In this document: positions 1 to 10,788 of the stretch, in pieces
Numbering within the stretch: position 1 is the first letter of the stretch
Layout of the letters: every line of letters begins with the position of its first letter
Source of the DNA: Cyrtodaria siliqua
Lineage: Eukaryota > Mollusca > Bivalvia > Adapedonta > Hiatellidae
DNA: 64,000 nt
NCBI GenBank assembly: GCA_037043455.1
Contig: JAWPHD010003077.1
Location: forward strand, 62,001 to 126,000
Direction of reading: 5' to 3'
Made by a program: the position numbers and the translations under genes
The notes under the pieces: generated by a model
Seen by the model: the letters and a program-made list of their open reading frames with translations, nothing else
The model's database searches: none
What the model was told of the DNA's origin: nothing

Positions 1-700
1 CAGTACTGTGTCAGTATTATACGTCAGTATCATGTCAGTATTATACGTCAGTACCATACATCAGTACCATACGTCAGTACCATACGTCAGTACCATACGT
101 CAGTACCGTGTGTCAGTACTATACGTCAGTACCGTGTGTTACGTCAGTACAATACGTCAGTACCATACGTCAGTACCTTACGTCAGTACCATATGGCAGT
201 ATTATACGTCAGTACCGTGTGTCAGTACTATACGTCAGTATCATATGTCAGTACTATACGTCAGTACCTTACATCAGTATCATACGTCAGTATAATACGT
301 GAGTACCATACGTGAGTACCATACGTCAGTACCGTGTGCCAGTACCATACGTAAGTACAATATGTCAGTACCATACATCAGTACCATATGTCAGTATTAT
401 ACGTCAGTAACATATGTCAGTAAAATACGTCAGTACCATATGTCAGTACTATACGTCAGTACCATACGTCAGTACCATACGTCAGTATCATACGTCAGTA
501 CCATACGTCAGTTGCATACGTCAGTACCATACGCCAGTACCATACGTCGGTACCATACGCCAGTACCATACGTCGGTACCATACGTCAGTACCGTCTTCC
601 AGAACCATACGTCAGTACCATCTGTCAATACCATGCGTCAGTACTATACGTCAGTACCATACGTCAGTACCAACTGTCGGAGCCATGTGGCAGTACCATC
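1..700. repeat. 13-bp minisatellite (CAGTACCATACGT)
   Basis: About 50 head-to-tail copies of a 13-bp unit, CAGTACCATACGT, with variants such as CAGTACCGTGTGT and CAGTATTATACGT. Because 13 is not a multiple of three, all three frames are cycled, yet stop codons are rare, so spurious ORFs of up to about 180 codons appear. The array is cut by the left window edge, so its true length is unknown. After about 690 it dissolves into unique AT-rich DNA in which I see nothing up to 944. Confidence 0.95.
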
Positions 701-944
701 TGGCTTCTGAGTCTGACACTACACTTTCTTTTTTTAAATGCAAGACCCTCTTATACAAGAAAAGTCATACGTTGCAAACGATATTTGTTTCCTCTATATT
801 GTTATTTAGTGTTTCCTTTTTTACTTATTAATATATATATATATAAATAGACAGATTTCTAGCAACAAAGGGAAACTACGCACCTCAAAATATGTTTTCT
901 CTTCTTCAACGATTTTTTCCCTTGTTCTGTGCTCTAGTGATGTT

Positions 945-1425
945 GTAGATTAGTAGCAGTAGTAGTAGTGTTGGTGGCGGAGGCGGCGGCGGTGGCGGTG
1001 GCGGTGGTGGTGGCAGTAGAAAAAGCAGTAGCAGTATGGGTAGAAGTAGCAATAGTAGGTGTATTAGTAGGAGTAGGAGTTGTAACAGTAGTTGTAGCAG
1101 CAGTAATATCACTACTAGTAGCAGAAGCAGCAACAGAAGCACCAGCACCAGCAGCATAAGCAGCAGCGGTAGCAGCAGTAGCAGCGGCAGCAGCGGTAGT
1201 AGCAGCAGCAGCGGCATCAGTGGTAGCAGCGGCAGCAGCGGTAGCATCGGCATTATTAAAAGAAGTAGTAACAGTATTATTATTGGTTAGTAATAGTAGT
1301 AGTAAAAGCAGCAGAAGCAGCAGAAGTAGCAGTAGCAGCAGTGGTAGCATCATCATTAGAAGAAGAAGTAGCTGCAGTATTAGTACTGGTTAGTAGTAGA
1401 AGTAGTAATGGTAGTAGTAGTAACA

Positions 1426-1460
<35 letters not shown>
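945..1460. repeat. Imperfect trinucleotide tract (AGT/AGC/GGC)
   Basis: A run of AGT, AGC, GGT and GGC triplets that is purest near 1425-1460 (CAG run). All frames give low-complexity peptides (poly-Leu, Ser, Ala), as expected for an uninterrupted triplet repeat. I see no splice or start context suggesting a coding homopolymer. Confidence 0.93.
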
Positions 1461-2402
1461 GAATCGATGATTAAATTCATCTCCATAATCAAATGCGGCG
1501 TCATTATCGTCTGCAACTTGTTTTATCTAACAACACTCAATTGTTGACAACGGTTAATATTTTCATTAACGGACACAGTACCAAGAGATTTACATAAAAC
1601 AATACTGTAATTAGAAATGTTTAAAACCTACACTGTGATCCTTTGATGCTTGATTTATCTGGAATTGTGTGACAGTATCTCTCAAACGCTCCCTAATCTT
1701 ATCTATTATCTCTGGATATTCAAAATAATTAGTTTTAAAACATATTCCTCGGAGGGATCAAAACCTGACATGGCAAATAAATGAAATTTTATTTGAAGCT
1801 AAGTAAATATAGCATTAGAGGCGAAAATTGATGAAACTTTATCGAGAAATAATTATTTTATCAAAAAGCAAATAAACCCCAATTAGGCTTGTAAGAACAA
1901 ACTAAAATCAATTAAGAGAGACCAAAAGATAAATGAAACCCTGAAAATGTAGACGCTTGCATCTAAATTGTCTTGTTCAAATGTAATTCCTAACGGTTGC
2001 ATTCTTTCTCTCAGAGATGGTCAGATTTCAATTAAGGTAAACTTGTTCGCTCAATTATATATCAATATATACAAAAGCATTCCGAGACTCGTCCAAAATT
2101 GAAAGTAATTTAATATCACGTCAGGGAGCTATTAAAACGACGAGTCTATAAGCACGCTTTCTTTCATCTTAAAATGTGGCAGTGTCAATCCAGCAGAAAG
2201 ATTTTATGTCTACTATATACTCTATAGCGTCTATACACGTGTTGTTATGTGATGTATCACACAACACACGATCTGTGATAGATCGCGTGGTTCCTAAAGA
2301 TTTACTTATGAGACGTATTCGTTTATTACGATTACGGTAAGACAGGCATATTTCTTTTAATAAGTTAACTTATACTTATTTTGACAGTGATTAAATTCTG
2401 TC
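1461..2402. other. Unassigned AT-rich sequence
   Basis: No ORF, RNA gene or repeat that I recognise. The sequence is AT-rich with no obvious internal periodicity. Confidence 0.5.
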
Positions 2403-2735
2403 AAGTGGGTGTTGTTTGACGGCTCATCAACGAATTAGCGTAGGCTTTAAGAGTCGGCCTCCTATAAAGAGGGGAAGGATATATAGACAATTTGCAAACT
2501 TTGTCGTATTCTTTCTATCGAAAATATATTCCTATGATCCTTTTGATGTTCGGATATAATTCGATTCATAAAAACGCCGAGTTTACCTCATCCGATGAAA
2601 TTGAATTGAATGTTGTTTAACGGCTCATCAACACAGTATAGGTTATTTAGAGCCGCCCCAGAGAGAGGGGAAGGATACATAGGAATCCGGGAACCTGTCC
2701 TACTCTTATTATCGGATAGATTCCTACGGTTCTTT
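2403..2735. repeat. Two diverged direct copies of a dispersed repeat
   Basis: Two stretches about 203 bp apart (about 2408-2530 and 2611-2735) share GTTGTTT(G/A)ACGGCTCATC near the start and AGAGGGGAAGGATA near the end, with similar following sequence (ATTCCTA.G.T.CTTT). A weaker third start (GTTGTTTGACAGC) is at 3808. Probably an old dispersed repeat duplicated in tandem. Confidence 0.65.
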
Positions 2736-2759
2736 AACGTGCTCGGAAGATAGACCGAT

Positions 2760-2880
2760 CCACGGGACCGCCCGGTTTACGTCCCCATCCGACGGACGAG
2801 GCTAAGGGAAAGTGTTTTTCCCAAGAACACAACGACTGGATGAGGCTAAAGGAACGGGTCTTGCCAAAGGACAAAAAGAA
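2760..2880. repeat. Dispersed repeat fragment (copy 1)
   Basis: The segment from CGGTTTACGTCCCCATCCGA through GGACGAGGCTAAGGGAAAGTG matches 7880-7945 (CGGTTTACGTCCTCGTCCCA, then AAGGCTAAGAGAAAGTG). The following TTCCCAAGAACACAACG is of a kind I know from repeats in other marine animals. Family not named. Confidence 0.6.
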
Positions 2881-2911
2881 TAAAATCCAATAGCTCTACC
2901 CGTGATGAGTG

Positions 2912-3095
2912 ACTGGATGAATGTCAGTCAGTCGGCCAATCCGTCAGTCAGTCAGTCAGTCTATTTGTCAGTCAGCGGTCAGTCAGTCAGTCTATTTGTG
3001 TCAGTGGTCAGTCCGTCAGTCTATTTGTCAGTCATTCAGTCTATTTGTCAGTCAATGGTCAGTCAGTCGATTTGTCAGTCAGTGTATTTGGACAA
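2912..3095. repeat. GTCA / CTATTTGTCAGT short tandem array
   Basis: Tetranucleotide GTCA runs alternate with CTATTTGTCAGT, giving a compound unit of about 25-30 bp. The ORFs through it are low complexity (SVSQS-type). Confidence 0.9.
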
Positions 3096-3305
3096 AACTT
3101 CAAATTAGATGTCATTTTTAGTCTAGAGTTTTTTTTTAATTAAAACCCAAACTTCTGTCTTATTTGCTAAAAGATAAACATCCCCAAATTATGAGGTACG
3201 GAGTCTTGAAATATTATGATTAAAGATCAAACGTTACAGACTTTATAGTTGGTGTGTGTGAGGACATTCTAGGCTAACTCCCGTATGAGTGGTAGTATAA
3301 TAATA

Positions 3306-3713
3306 TACTCGGTAAAAAAAGTTTTGGACCATGGCAGTGTTCGAACCCGTACAATGATCGCTGAACCATGACATTCGACCATAACTCTTATTATCTCAGT
3401 TGATAATTCACAATAGATCAACAATCAACAATAATTATCGTTTACTATGAAAGTTTGCGAAAAAATAATAATCTTTTTATTGGTTACTCGAATGTGTCCG
3501 TAACTGTTACTTTTAATGGACTTTGCAACATTTTTTACAGACCCTTTGTGTGTTCGCGATATTTTTTTTAAATCAAATCTTGTTTGGAATTTACTGTTTC
3601 TGGTACCAAATTATTCGAGTAGGGTAGATCTTGGTTACTAAAAAAAGATACTTAAATTCTGTCCACTAGTTTTATTTTTATATACCCTGGTCCAAAACTT
3701 TTTTTACCGAGTA
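3306..3713. mobile_element. 408-bp MITE, Tc1/mariner-like, 29-bp TIRs
   Basis: The left end TACTCGGTAAAAAAAGTTTT (continuing GGACCATGG) is repeated inverted at the right end, 28 of 29 positions matching. Both ends are flanked by TA (3304-3305 and 3714-3715), the target duplication expected of Tc1/mariner-type elements. No transposase is present. Just inside the left TIR, the minus strand contains CGGGTTCGAAC, which resembles a tRNA B box, with TCATGGTTCAGCG nearby. It may therefore carry a tRNA-like remnant. Confidence 0.85.
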
Positions 3714-3940
3714 TATTTTAAACTGTTGCAGTCAGAATAAAACAACAATATATCGATATTTTCTGAATAGTTTCGTTTATCAACTGTAATAATTCAAAAA
3801 AGCAAGTGTTGTTTGACAGCTTGTGTTGTTCAAATATAATACACAAACCGAAGAACGGAGCCAGTCTTTGGTAACACAAATAAATCAAATCATATTACAT
3901 GTTTTAAATAATTCTTAAGACTGATTCGAACGATAGCGAT

Positions 3941-4790
3941 AATGAACTTCGGACGATAAAGCCCATTGGGACGATGGCGTTTGATGTTTGTCTATGATAT
4001 TTCTTGTCGTGCCCTTAATGGTTTATTCTCTTGTTGCTCTGGCTTCTGCCAAGTCACTGAGTACCTTCATTGTGGCTTTCTAGGCTATTGTTTTTTTGTA
4101 TTATATTTACACGAGCATATTTGTGTTTTACTTATATTGCTTATTGATGCTGCCTTGTTGGTTAGAGATTAGATCATGGCGGGGATTTCTTTATTTTCAC
4201 TGTCCTGTTTTATTGGGATGACAGTAGGGTAAGTGTGAGGTTTGGTGCACCCTAGAAACGGTTTAAACCCCCAGTGGCCTACTTTGCCACTGACCGTTCC
4301 AAGGCAGTAGCCCTATTGTCAACCCTTTTGTGTTTGTGATGTCGTTTGCAATTAATATTACTTTTGTCTTCTTGTTTGTCTGTTTGCGTGTTTGTTTCTG
4401 TGTTTTGTGGTTGACTGTCCTCCTTGAATGCTACTTTCCCTGTCCGATCTTTTTATATTTCTTTGTGTTTATAGCAGTGCAAAAATATATTAAAGATATC
4501 AGGCGTTTTCGATGAAACTCACTATGTTCACATTTGATCCCTTACGAGACGTCTTTAACTGTCTGTCCTTTTCCTCCTCTTTCTTTCTCTTCAGTAATGC
4601 ATTTCCTATACTTTTCGTTTAAAATGCTTTAGAATGTGTTATGATTGTAAAACTGCCATACCATTTATTTTGTAAACAAACTGTATAGGGACGGGCCGTA
4701 ACTAATGTTGTAGAACTTGTGGCCCAACCCTTTTGAAAATTAATGTAAATGTTGCAATAAAATATGTTTAAACCATAAACCATTCGAACA
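3941..4790 (+). mobile_element. LINE 3' region (5'-truncated copy)
   Basis: This stretch is homologous to the minus strand of about 23985-24960, which lies just downstream of reverse-transcriptase remnants there. Shared blocks include GGCGTTTGATGTTTGTCT at the start, GAGTAC..TGTGGCTTTCTAGGCTAT in the middle and TTTGGTGCACCCTA.AAC later. It ends with GTTGCAATAAAATATGTTTA, a polyadenylation-like end. I read it as the 3' untranslated part of a 5'-truncated LINE insertion. The apparent ORFs (for example 3966-4172) match in both copies but are not recognisable proteins. Confidence 0.7.
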
Positions 4791-4844
4791 CATGCACATG
4801 AACCTCTGGTTATGTTGCTGTTATCACATTGTATGCCGTTGCGT

Positions 4845-5216
4845 GTGTGTAATTCTAAGGATATAGTCCTTATATCATTTGAGCCCGAGAAGAATCCCTC
4901 AAATGACTCGACATTATGTGTGGACTTTTGTGTGAGTGACTGTTCGTAGTGCTATGTATCTATCTAGTCTACTTGAAGCAGATATAGTGTTGCCACACTG
5001 GAATACCACGCCGTAGTACATGCTACCCCACCCAGTCACATTAGTCTGACACTGGGCCAACCAGACGTAGTACTACCCATTGTTTGCGTGTCAAGCAAGC
5101 ATCGCAAGTAACTACTACCATTTTGTAAAGTTGTTGGTATGACGCGGTCAGGGGACTCGAACCCACGACCTCCCGATTGCTGGTCAGTCACCACTACACC
5201 AATGCACTTCGGTTGT
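4845..5216 (-). mobile_element. SINE-B copy, tRNA-like head at 5136-5216
   Basis: Reading the minus strand, the head has GTGTAGTGGTGACTG (A-box region) and GTGGGTTCGAGTCCCC (B-box region), spaced as in a tRNA. The body continues to about 4845 and ends in AGAATTACACACAC-type sequence. The body segment with GGCGTGGTATTCCAGTGTGG recurs on the plus strand at 47040-47260, where the tail is a long AC microsatellite. A tRNA-derived SINE is the best reading. It is not a functional tRNA: the arms do not pair well by eye. Confidence 0.7.
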
Positions 5217-5639
5217 ATAACATCATAACAGAGTTATAGAGTTATTGCCACATGTGTAATATCATCGGATGTCGTCATGCAATGTTCAACGATAATCTAC
5301 GAGACGCCCGATTATATTTGTTAAATGATAACATCGCTAGTTACTCCTTATTTTAGTGAATAAACAAATGATGTCATAAGATGAAACGAATCTTACATTA
5401 GTGTTCGTTTCATATAAAGTTGAATATCTAAATATTTTACTCGATTAAGCTCGTAAAATATAAACAACATTCAACTCGAAACAAATGTTTTAATGAAAAA
5501 AAACTCTCCTCAAAGACCCTCTATATAGATATATTTGACTTTTTAAATTATTGTTAGATTTTATTTATTTAAATCAATGAGGACATCTTCATGTATATCT
5601 GTATGTGGCTTGATGGAGTAATAATGTTATTAAGTATAC

Positions 5640-5790
5640 TTTTGAAAAAAACTGACAATCGTTTATCAAAACTGTATCCAGGTGTTAAGGTCATATAATA
5701 ATGTATATATGGCTATTAAAGTATATGTTTATTCGCGGATTCTTATAAACCCGTGATTGACTAGTACTGTACAACATCTAATTATGAGTA
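5640..5790 (+). repeat. Dispersed repeat E, partial copy 3
   Basis: CGTTTATCAAAACTGTATCC followed by AGGTGTTAAGGTCATATAAT matches E copies at 33892-34220 (+) and 12195-12515 (-). Similarity fades after CCCGTGATTGA. The flank 5217-5639 holds nothing I recognise. Confidence 0.7.
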
Positions 5791-7018
5791 ATCCTGTTTC
5801 CCTAATGAACTTTTAAGCACATCAAGATTCAAACACACTTGTATATCATAAAAAATACAGATTGTGTAGCTTTAAGTAATGATTTAAATGTACTTTCATA
5901 CAGTGCCAATGATTCAACGACTCCAAGTCGTTTAACATCTTCGTCTGAGTTCTTATACTGAAGTGGCAATTCAACATATCGTGGCGTTATCGTGGTATTA
6001 TCCAGTCAATTAACAATTCAAAAATACAAAGAAGTTGTTTTTTTAAAGTAGTACTCAAAAATGTATACTTAAGCAATTCCGCGGTCTGGAATTGTACGTG
6101 TCTGCCGAAAGTGAAACTGCAACAATGATTTCGGATACCTTTTGGCGTTTTTGTTCCAGGCACAACGACGCCCCCAAAGATGTAACGACAGTCACGTGAT
6201 ACAGTGCGAATCTAAACTTCCATTAGCGTAATTAATTGTCAAACAATTAACGGCGTAGCTATATAATTTAAAGGGTTAAATAACTACTTATCCGAGACAA
6301 GTGTTTTCACACGGAAGCTGCTGCGAAATCTTCCAAATAACTTTCATAAATTGTTTTACTATAATTGTATTTTTCCTAAGTGTACTGTACTGAGAAATAT
6401 AACTCAAATGTAAAGATAAAATATGGTTACAGCCTACCATTTCAGAATACGATATTCCATTGCATCTGGTCATATAACAGACAACTTTACTTGTTTTATC
6501 AAACATGTTTTCTTGTTTATTCTAAGAAAAATGTGTATTGCTTAAACCACAGCTCCGTACACATCAATCGTGAAAACTCGGCCAATCCCGTCATTCTTCG
6601 GGATCACGAAGGCATGTACGATATGTTGCGAATGATATAATACTAATTAAATATACACGAAAAGTATCAGTAATTAGTGAAAATGAAGTTATTTCATCTT
6701 AGAACAAACTCAGTAAAACAGACTCCACTACGTGTCTGTTGTTTGTGTTCGTCGCTCCCAAGAGATCCCATTTTAAGTGTTACATAAATCGTGATCAAAC
6801 AGGCTAGGAACATGTTTTATTAATATTGTTTTCTATAAAATAAAATAAAAAATAGAAAAAAGGATTGATTTAAAAAAGAAAGTGAACTAAACTACACTTC
6901 ATCAATAAGTGCGTGTTTTCATTTTTCAGTATGAATCTCTACTGTGTATACATCCACTTTTTATTGTTGAACTTTTAAAAAGTCACACGCATGCTCATGG
7001 ATAAACACAGGCTCGTGG
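5791..7018. other. Unassigned AT-rich sequence
   Basis: Short ORFs here (for example 6380-6640 and 6288-6506) overlap on opposite strands and have no recognisable domain. I see no repeat or RNA gene. Confidence 0.45.
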
Positions 7019-7193
7019 ATAAATAGAAGATATTTGTTGTTTTGGAGTGAATAACATATTTTATTTCATCGAGAAGTGAGAAAACTTTATATTTTCACGA
7101 ATGCGGAGCATGAGTGAAAATATGAAAGTTTTCTCACTTCGAGATGAAATAAAATATGTTATTCACGACAAATCAACAAATTTTCTTTTTATT
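7019..7193. mobile_element. Foldback element K, copy 1
   Basis: An almost perfect palindrome. The left arm (7019-7104) reads GAATAACATATTTTATTTCA then TCGAGAAGTGAGAAAACTTT, and the right arm (7107-7193) is its inverse. The tiny centre is GCGGAGCATGAG. The same fold occurs at 54233-54412. Downstream sequence to about 7525 (TGACGTAAG, a GTGGAATATCAC inverted motif, TTTCACTGATAAAACACAG) has loose counterparts after copy 2, so the full element may be about 500 bp. 7526-7875 is otherwise blank. Confidence 0.75.
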
Positions 7194-7875
7194 TTATGAT
7201 TTTACAAACAATTATTTAAGCAATTTCAGTAACTAAACCGTTTTACACAGGCTTCTTTCCTAGTCAAGATGACGTAAGAAAACGTTACATGACGTCACCT
7301 TTTTTGAAACCATTAACGTCACAGAAAGAAAGTAGTTAAATAAACACTGGATTTAACAGTATAACAGTAGGAATATCTTGTGTTACTGTGCATGCATTTG
7401 TGTTGGTTGTACATTAAAAAAGTAGTCCCGGCAGCTACTGTGGAAATAAAACTCTATATTCCACAGTGTGGAATATCACTTTTATTTCACTGATAAAACA
7501 CAGTATTTCATTGCTTATCATAAAATAAATAACGTATACATGTGTCAAATCACAGAAATAATAACATCGTTATTAGATATGTGTTCTAATTCAAAATAAA
7601 ATAAAACATCATAATGTGCTCCAGTTTCATGTAAAATAATGGTTAGAGCTAAATTGGGCCTCATGTTACCATAAGTTTACCATAAGTTTGTGAACTAGTT
7701 TTGTTGTTAAATCGTCCATATTGCTATCAATTGTGCATATAGGGCAACACACACAAACCTTGCTCACATATAGCCATGAAATAATGTGTATGAAATATAC
7801 AACAGTTACCGAATCGGCGAGTTTTACAGATCAGATTAGTTCATAAACAATAATTAAATTGGACGGATTAATAAA

Positions 7876-7950
7876 TAGAATCACCGGTTTACGTCCTCGT
7901 CCCATTATCCGAAGGACAAGGCTAAGAGAAAGTGTCTTACATCCAATCTT
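7876..7950. repeat. Dispersed repeat fragment (copy 2)
   Basis: Counterpart of 2760-2880: CGGTTTACGTCCTCGTCCCA, then ACAAGGCTAAGAGAAAGTG. Confidence 0.6.
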
Positions 7951-8147
7951 ATTAAAATCAGACCCTTTATCACGCTACGATAATCTACACTACTACGGAT
8001 CTGACAACACTGCATTGGAGGTCACGTCAGCTTGACCTTACGATTAGCCAATCAGATTTCGGCCTACGCAATTGTTCGGTAGATACTGCTTCACTGCGCA
8101 TGTCGCGTTTCATTAATACGCTCTGTATTGAAAGACATCCCCGAGAA

Positions 8148-8345
8148 TTGAATTGAATTGAATTGGGTTTAAAGGCGCACCAACACATGAAAAGTTATAT
8201 GGCGCCTAACAGAAATAAACATGCCATGCTCATCCTCCATTTACATCGAGATAAAATATGGAGAATGGGCATAGAACCTTGCTGCAAATTCTAGTGTAGA
8301 CACTCCATTTAGCTGGATCCACGTTTATTGCTTTTCTGCTCTAGT
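8148..8345 (+). repeat. Dispersed repeat D, copy 1
   Basis: Starts with four GAATT repeats then GGGTTTAAAGGCGCACCAAC, and later has GCTGCAAATTCTAGTGTAGA and GCTGGATCCACGTTTATTGC. Both parts recur in order at 33803-34385 and inverted at 49740-50600, so D is one family. Nested inside J. Confidence 0.7.
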
Positions 8346-8521
8346 GATTTGAGCGAGATGGCATATGCAACAATGCAGGGGTCATGATACAATGTCCGTA
8401 ACTTTTAGTGTATAAAACACAAAATAATTGCGTTGACAAACATAACACACTAACCATTCTTGAATATTTACTGGGGAAAAAAAGTTTGACGGAATTTAAT
8501 AGCGGTACAAAACAATGTACC

Positions 8522-8602
8522 GATTCGTGGGATTGAACCCACACTAAAATTATACTCGCGGGTAATTGTCGACGTCGCTACCAACTGAGCTAAGAGGGCC
8601 AG
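8522..8602 (-). other. tRNA-like sequence (SINE head or pseudo-tRNA)
   Basis: On the minus strand: GGCCCTCTTAGCTCAGTTGG (A box TAGCTCAGTTGG), then 45 bases, then GTGGGTTCAATCCCAC (B box in a self-pairing T-arm). The 5' GGCCCTC does not pair with the 3' end, and the anticodon arm is not convincing. I regard it as a tRNA-derived relic rather than a working tRNA gene. Confidence 0.65.
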
Positions 8603-8981
8603 ATGTACTATGACTTACTTTTTAGAATATCTAATGTCATAATAATTTCGGTGGAATATATATTTTCAAAACACAGGACAGCGCCTATGATTTTCTTCGT
8701 GTTTTTGATGTAAAACATGCCATTTAGTGCATTTCTTTGAATGTGTCGTGCAATAACACACGAATAATATCTTTATTCGGATCTATGTGTTTTATGTGGA
8801 TTTTGGTTTGTTCAGTTCACTCGAACGGCATCTGAAGTGCATATGAAACGCACGATTTCATTGGTTGAATTTAGTTGATCTTCTCATGAATATTGATTAA
8901 ATAAAATGTCGATCTGACGTGACCTCCACTTCAGTATTTTAAGATATGATTTTAATGAGATTGTCTTACACCAGACCACTC

Positions 8982-8984
<3 letters not shown>

Positions 8985-9018
<34 letters not shown>

Positions 9019-9032
9019 CGTGTGTGTGTGTT
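8985..9032. repeat. GT dinucleotide microsatellite
   Basis: Nearly pure GT run with two GCGTGCGT interruptions. Confidence 0.95.
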
Positions 9033-9086
9033 TCTCCACCATTTAACCGATAGGACAAGAAATCAATAACGTTTCGCTATATATAA

Positions 9087-9145
9087 CATCGGGGCGCCGT
9101 GGTTTAGTGGTAGTAAACATCGGGTGCCGTGGTTTAGTGGTAGTG
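9087..9145 (+). repeat. 31-bp array, left block (tRNA A-box unit)
   Basis: Two copies of a 31-bp unit with core GCCGTGGTTTAGTGGTAGTG. TGGTTTAGTGG fits the Pol III A box. The array is interrupted at 9146 by the end of a MITE (9147-9365) and resumes at 9452. Confidence 0.85.
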
Positions 9146-9146
9146 T

Positions 9147-9365
9147 AGTCTATATCATCTGCGACGCTTGCTTGTTTTCAAGACAAACGTCTAGAACAGT
9201 TCTTCTAAACATGTTTGAAGTTTGCCGAGATTATGGTATCGCTTCTGATTGGCTGATGCAGTTGCACTTTCTAGCGAAGATATACAGAACGGCAGAAAGA
9301 CACTAAATTAATAAATAAACAAACATTATATCGATGAACTAAATGTGGATTGTCAAAAATACTAT
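9147..9365. mobile_element. MITE M, copy 1, one end only
   Basis: Starts exactly after an array unit with AGTCTATATCATCTGCGACG, then CTTGCTTGTTTTCAAGACAA. The following 200 bp match the reverse complement of 21420-21656 through ATATCGATGAACTAAATGTG and GTCAAAAATACTA. The other terminal repeat, present in the complete copy at 21344-21656, is missing here. This copy is therefore truncated. Confidence 0.8.
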
Positions 9366-9451
9366 AATAAAAAATAATAATTACAGGCTCGTGTTGGTTT
9401 TCTTCTGCACAACGGGTACGTTTGAATTTACAAATTAACAAGACTAGTCGT

Positions 9452-9790
9452 AGCGGAGCGCCGTGGTTTAGTGGTGAACATCGTGGCGCCGTGGTTTATT
9501 TGTAGTGAATATCGGGGCGCCGTGGTTTAGTGGTAGTGAACATGGGGGTGCCGTGGTTTAGTGGTAGTGAACTTCGGGGCGCCGTGGTTTAGTGGTAGTG
9601 AACATAGGGGCGCCGTAGTTTAGTGGTAGTGAACATAGGAGCGTCGGGGTTTAGTGGTAGTGACATCGGGGCGTCGTGGTCTATGGTAGTGAACATCGGG
9701 GCGCCGTGGTTTATTGGTAGTGTTATCCTAACCGAAATGTTGCTGGATCAAGACTACTCTTGTGTTGATAATCGGTTCAACAACAATTAT
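9452..9790 (+). repeat. 31-bp A-box array, right block, ending in a SINE-like head
   Basis: About nine units with core GCCGTGGTTTAGTGGTAGTG and spacer AACATCGGGGC. The last unit (from about 9700) does not repeat. After GGTTTATTGGTAGTG it continues TTATCCTAACC and then CTGGATCAAGACTAC, which resembles a degenerate B box at tRNA-like distance. I infer that the array was amplified from the 5' half of a tRNA-derived SINE head. The intervening 9366-9451 is unassigned. Confidence 0.8.
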
Positions 9791-9861
9791 ATCAGGTAAT
9801 ACATGTCCTATAAATCTCTTGACAAAGTCGTAGTTTATAGCTATCTTTTGCTGTAACTTTC

Positions 9862-10137
9862 TTAAAGGGACACATGGCAATCTTGAGGTTTGAAAAACTC
9901 GCGGCGTCCCTTTAGTTTTTCTACATAACTTGCATTTTTTTCAATCATTAATATTGATTATAAGAAAAGTATAAAGCAACTTGTTTTTACAAATTACGGA
10001 CTGTTGATAATAGTGCACTAATACTATATTCAAGTAAAAAGATCAAAAATATATTTCAATATTATAGGTTTAAAGTCATAATGATACTGGATTAACAAAC
10101 CTCGAGGCTGATTTTAATGCTTTGTGTCCCTTTCAGA
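9862..10137. mobile_element. MITE N, copy 1
   Basis: Left end TTAAAGGGACACATGGCAAT then CTTGAGG; right end TTTGTGTCCCTTT. Interior shares CTACATAACTTGCATT and a GATACTGGATTAA..CTCGAGGC block with copy 3 at 38847-39177. No ORF. Copies 2 and 4 are at 28156-28573 and 40447-40553. Confidence 0.8.
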
Positions 10138-10510
10138 TATGTAGGTAAATTCCATTGCTTTCTATTAATTAGATTAATATAAGCTTGCAATTGGTGTTAC
10201 CTTCTCAAAATAAAGTATGTCATTTATCTACGTTTGATAGGTGGGAAATAGCAAAGTCAAAGGCTTATGGTTTTATTTCCAACAACTGTAGAATACCAGT
10301 TCGAGCTGAACTTCTTTTTGCCGGGGTTTATTTGTATATGTTAACTAATTGATCCTAATTGACTATATCTTCAAACAATAAAAATAGATAAAACCAGGCC
10401 TACGGCCATTGGTATCGATGATCTGTAAGACCCTACCACCAGGTCGTTAAATACATAAACTCATTGGAAATAGTTTATTTCATAAGAATCAACTTCAACT
10501 TCCGTGTTAT
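10138..10510. other. Unassigned sequence
   Basis: Nothing recognised. Confidence 0.45.
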
Positions 10511-10788
10511 TACTTACTGAAGGAGAGCACCTCCGTACTCGAGGGGTTAACGAGATGGCGTTGTAATCCTCGCCTCTCACCGCTGTGGGCTCGAATCCCA
10601 CTGGGAGCTCAACTTTGTAAGTGAGAAAGTGTCGATTCTTACGGATGGCGGGAGGTATACGTTACTGGTTCTATCCAGGAATAAGTTGGTGGTCTGCCTC
10701 CGACACAAAAAAAATCGACTTTCATACATAGCCTAAAATGTGCTGGAAAATGACGTTAAACGCCAAACAAATAAACAAATACTTACTG
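10511..10788 (+). mobile_element. SINE-A, full-length, with target duplication
   Basis: Flanked by a 9-bp direct repeat TACTTACTG (10511-10519 and 10780-10788). The head has CACCTCCGTACTCGAGGGGT (A-box side) and GGGCTCGAATCCCACTGGGA (B box). The body has GAGAAAGTGTCGATTCTTAC, GGATGGCGGGAGGTATAC, GGTTCTATCCAGGAATAAG and GTGGTCTGCCTCC. The tail is AAATGACGTTAAACGCC followed by AAACAAATAAACAAA. Best-preserved copy of this family here, with classic tRNA-SINE organisation and no coding capacity. Confidence 0.9.

Larger units (their letters stand above)
8009..8935. mobile_element. 927-bp TIR element J with internal tRNA-like block
   Basis: The left end ACTGCATTGGAGGTCACGTC continues AGCTTGAC; the right end is the inverse of ACTGAAGTGGAGGTCACGTC continuing AGATCGAC. 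Inner parts also share GCGTTTCAT and a CCAAT-type motif in opposite orientation. It contains repeat D (8148-8345) and a tRNA-like sequence (8522-8602). No transposase ORF. It is either a composite or a non-autonomous DNA element of unknown superfamily. A clear target duplication is not visible. Confidence 0.6.

Noticed and set aside
945..1460. Poly-Leu/Ser/Ala proteins from trinucleotide tracts
   Set aside because: Homopolymer products of triplet repeats on both strands; same for 15768-15915 and 29820-30135.
3966..4172. Small conserved gene shared with 24729-24914
   Set aside because: Similarity extends across non-coding flanks as LINE 3' sequence; reading frame is not specifically preserved.
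8522..8602. Functional tRNA gene
   Set aside because: A and B boxes are good, but acceptor and anticodon arms do not pair convincingly and it lies inside a repeat. Also applies to 5136-5216, 15650-15722 and 53376-53448.
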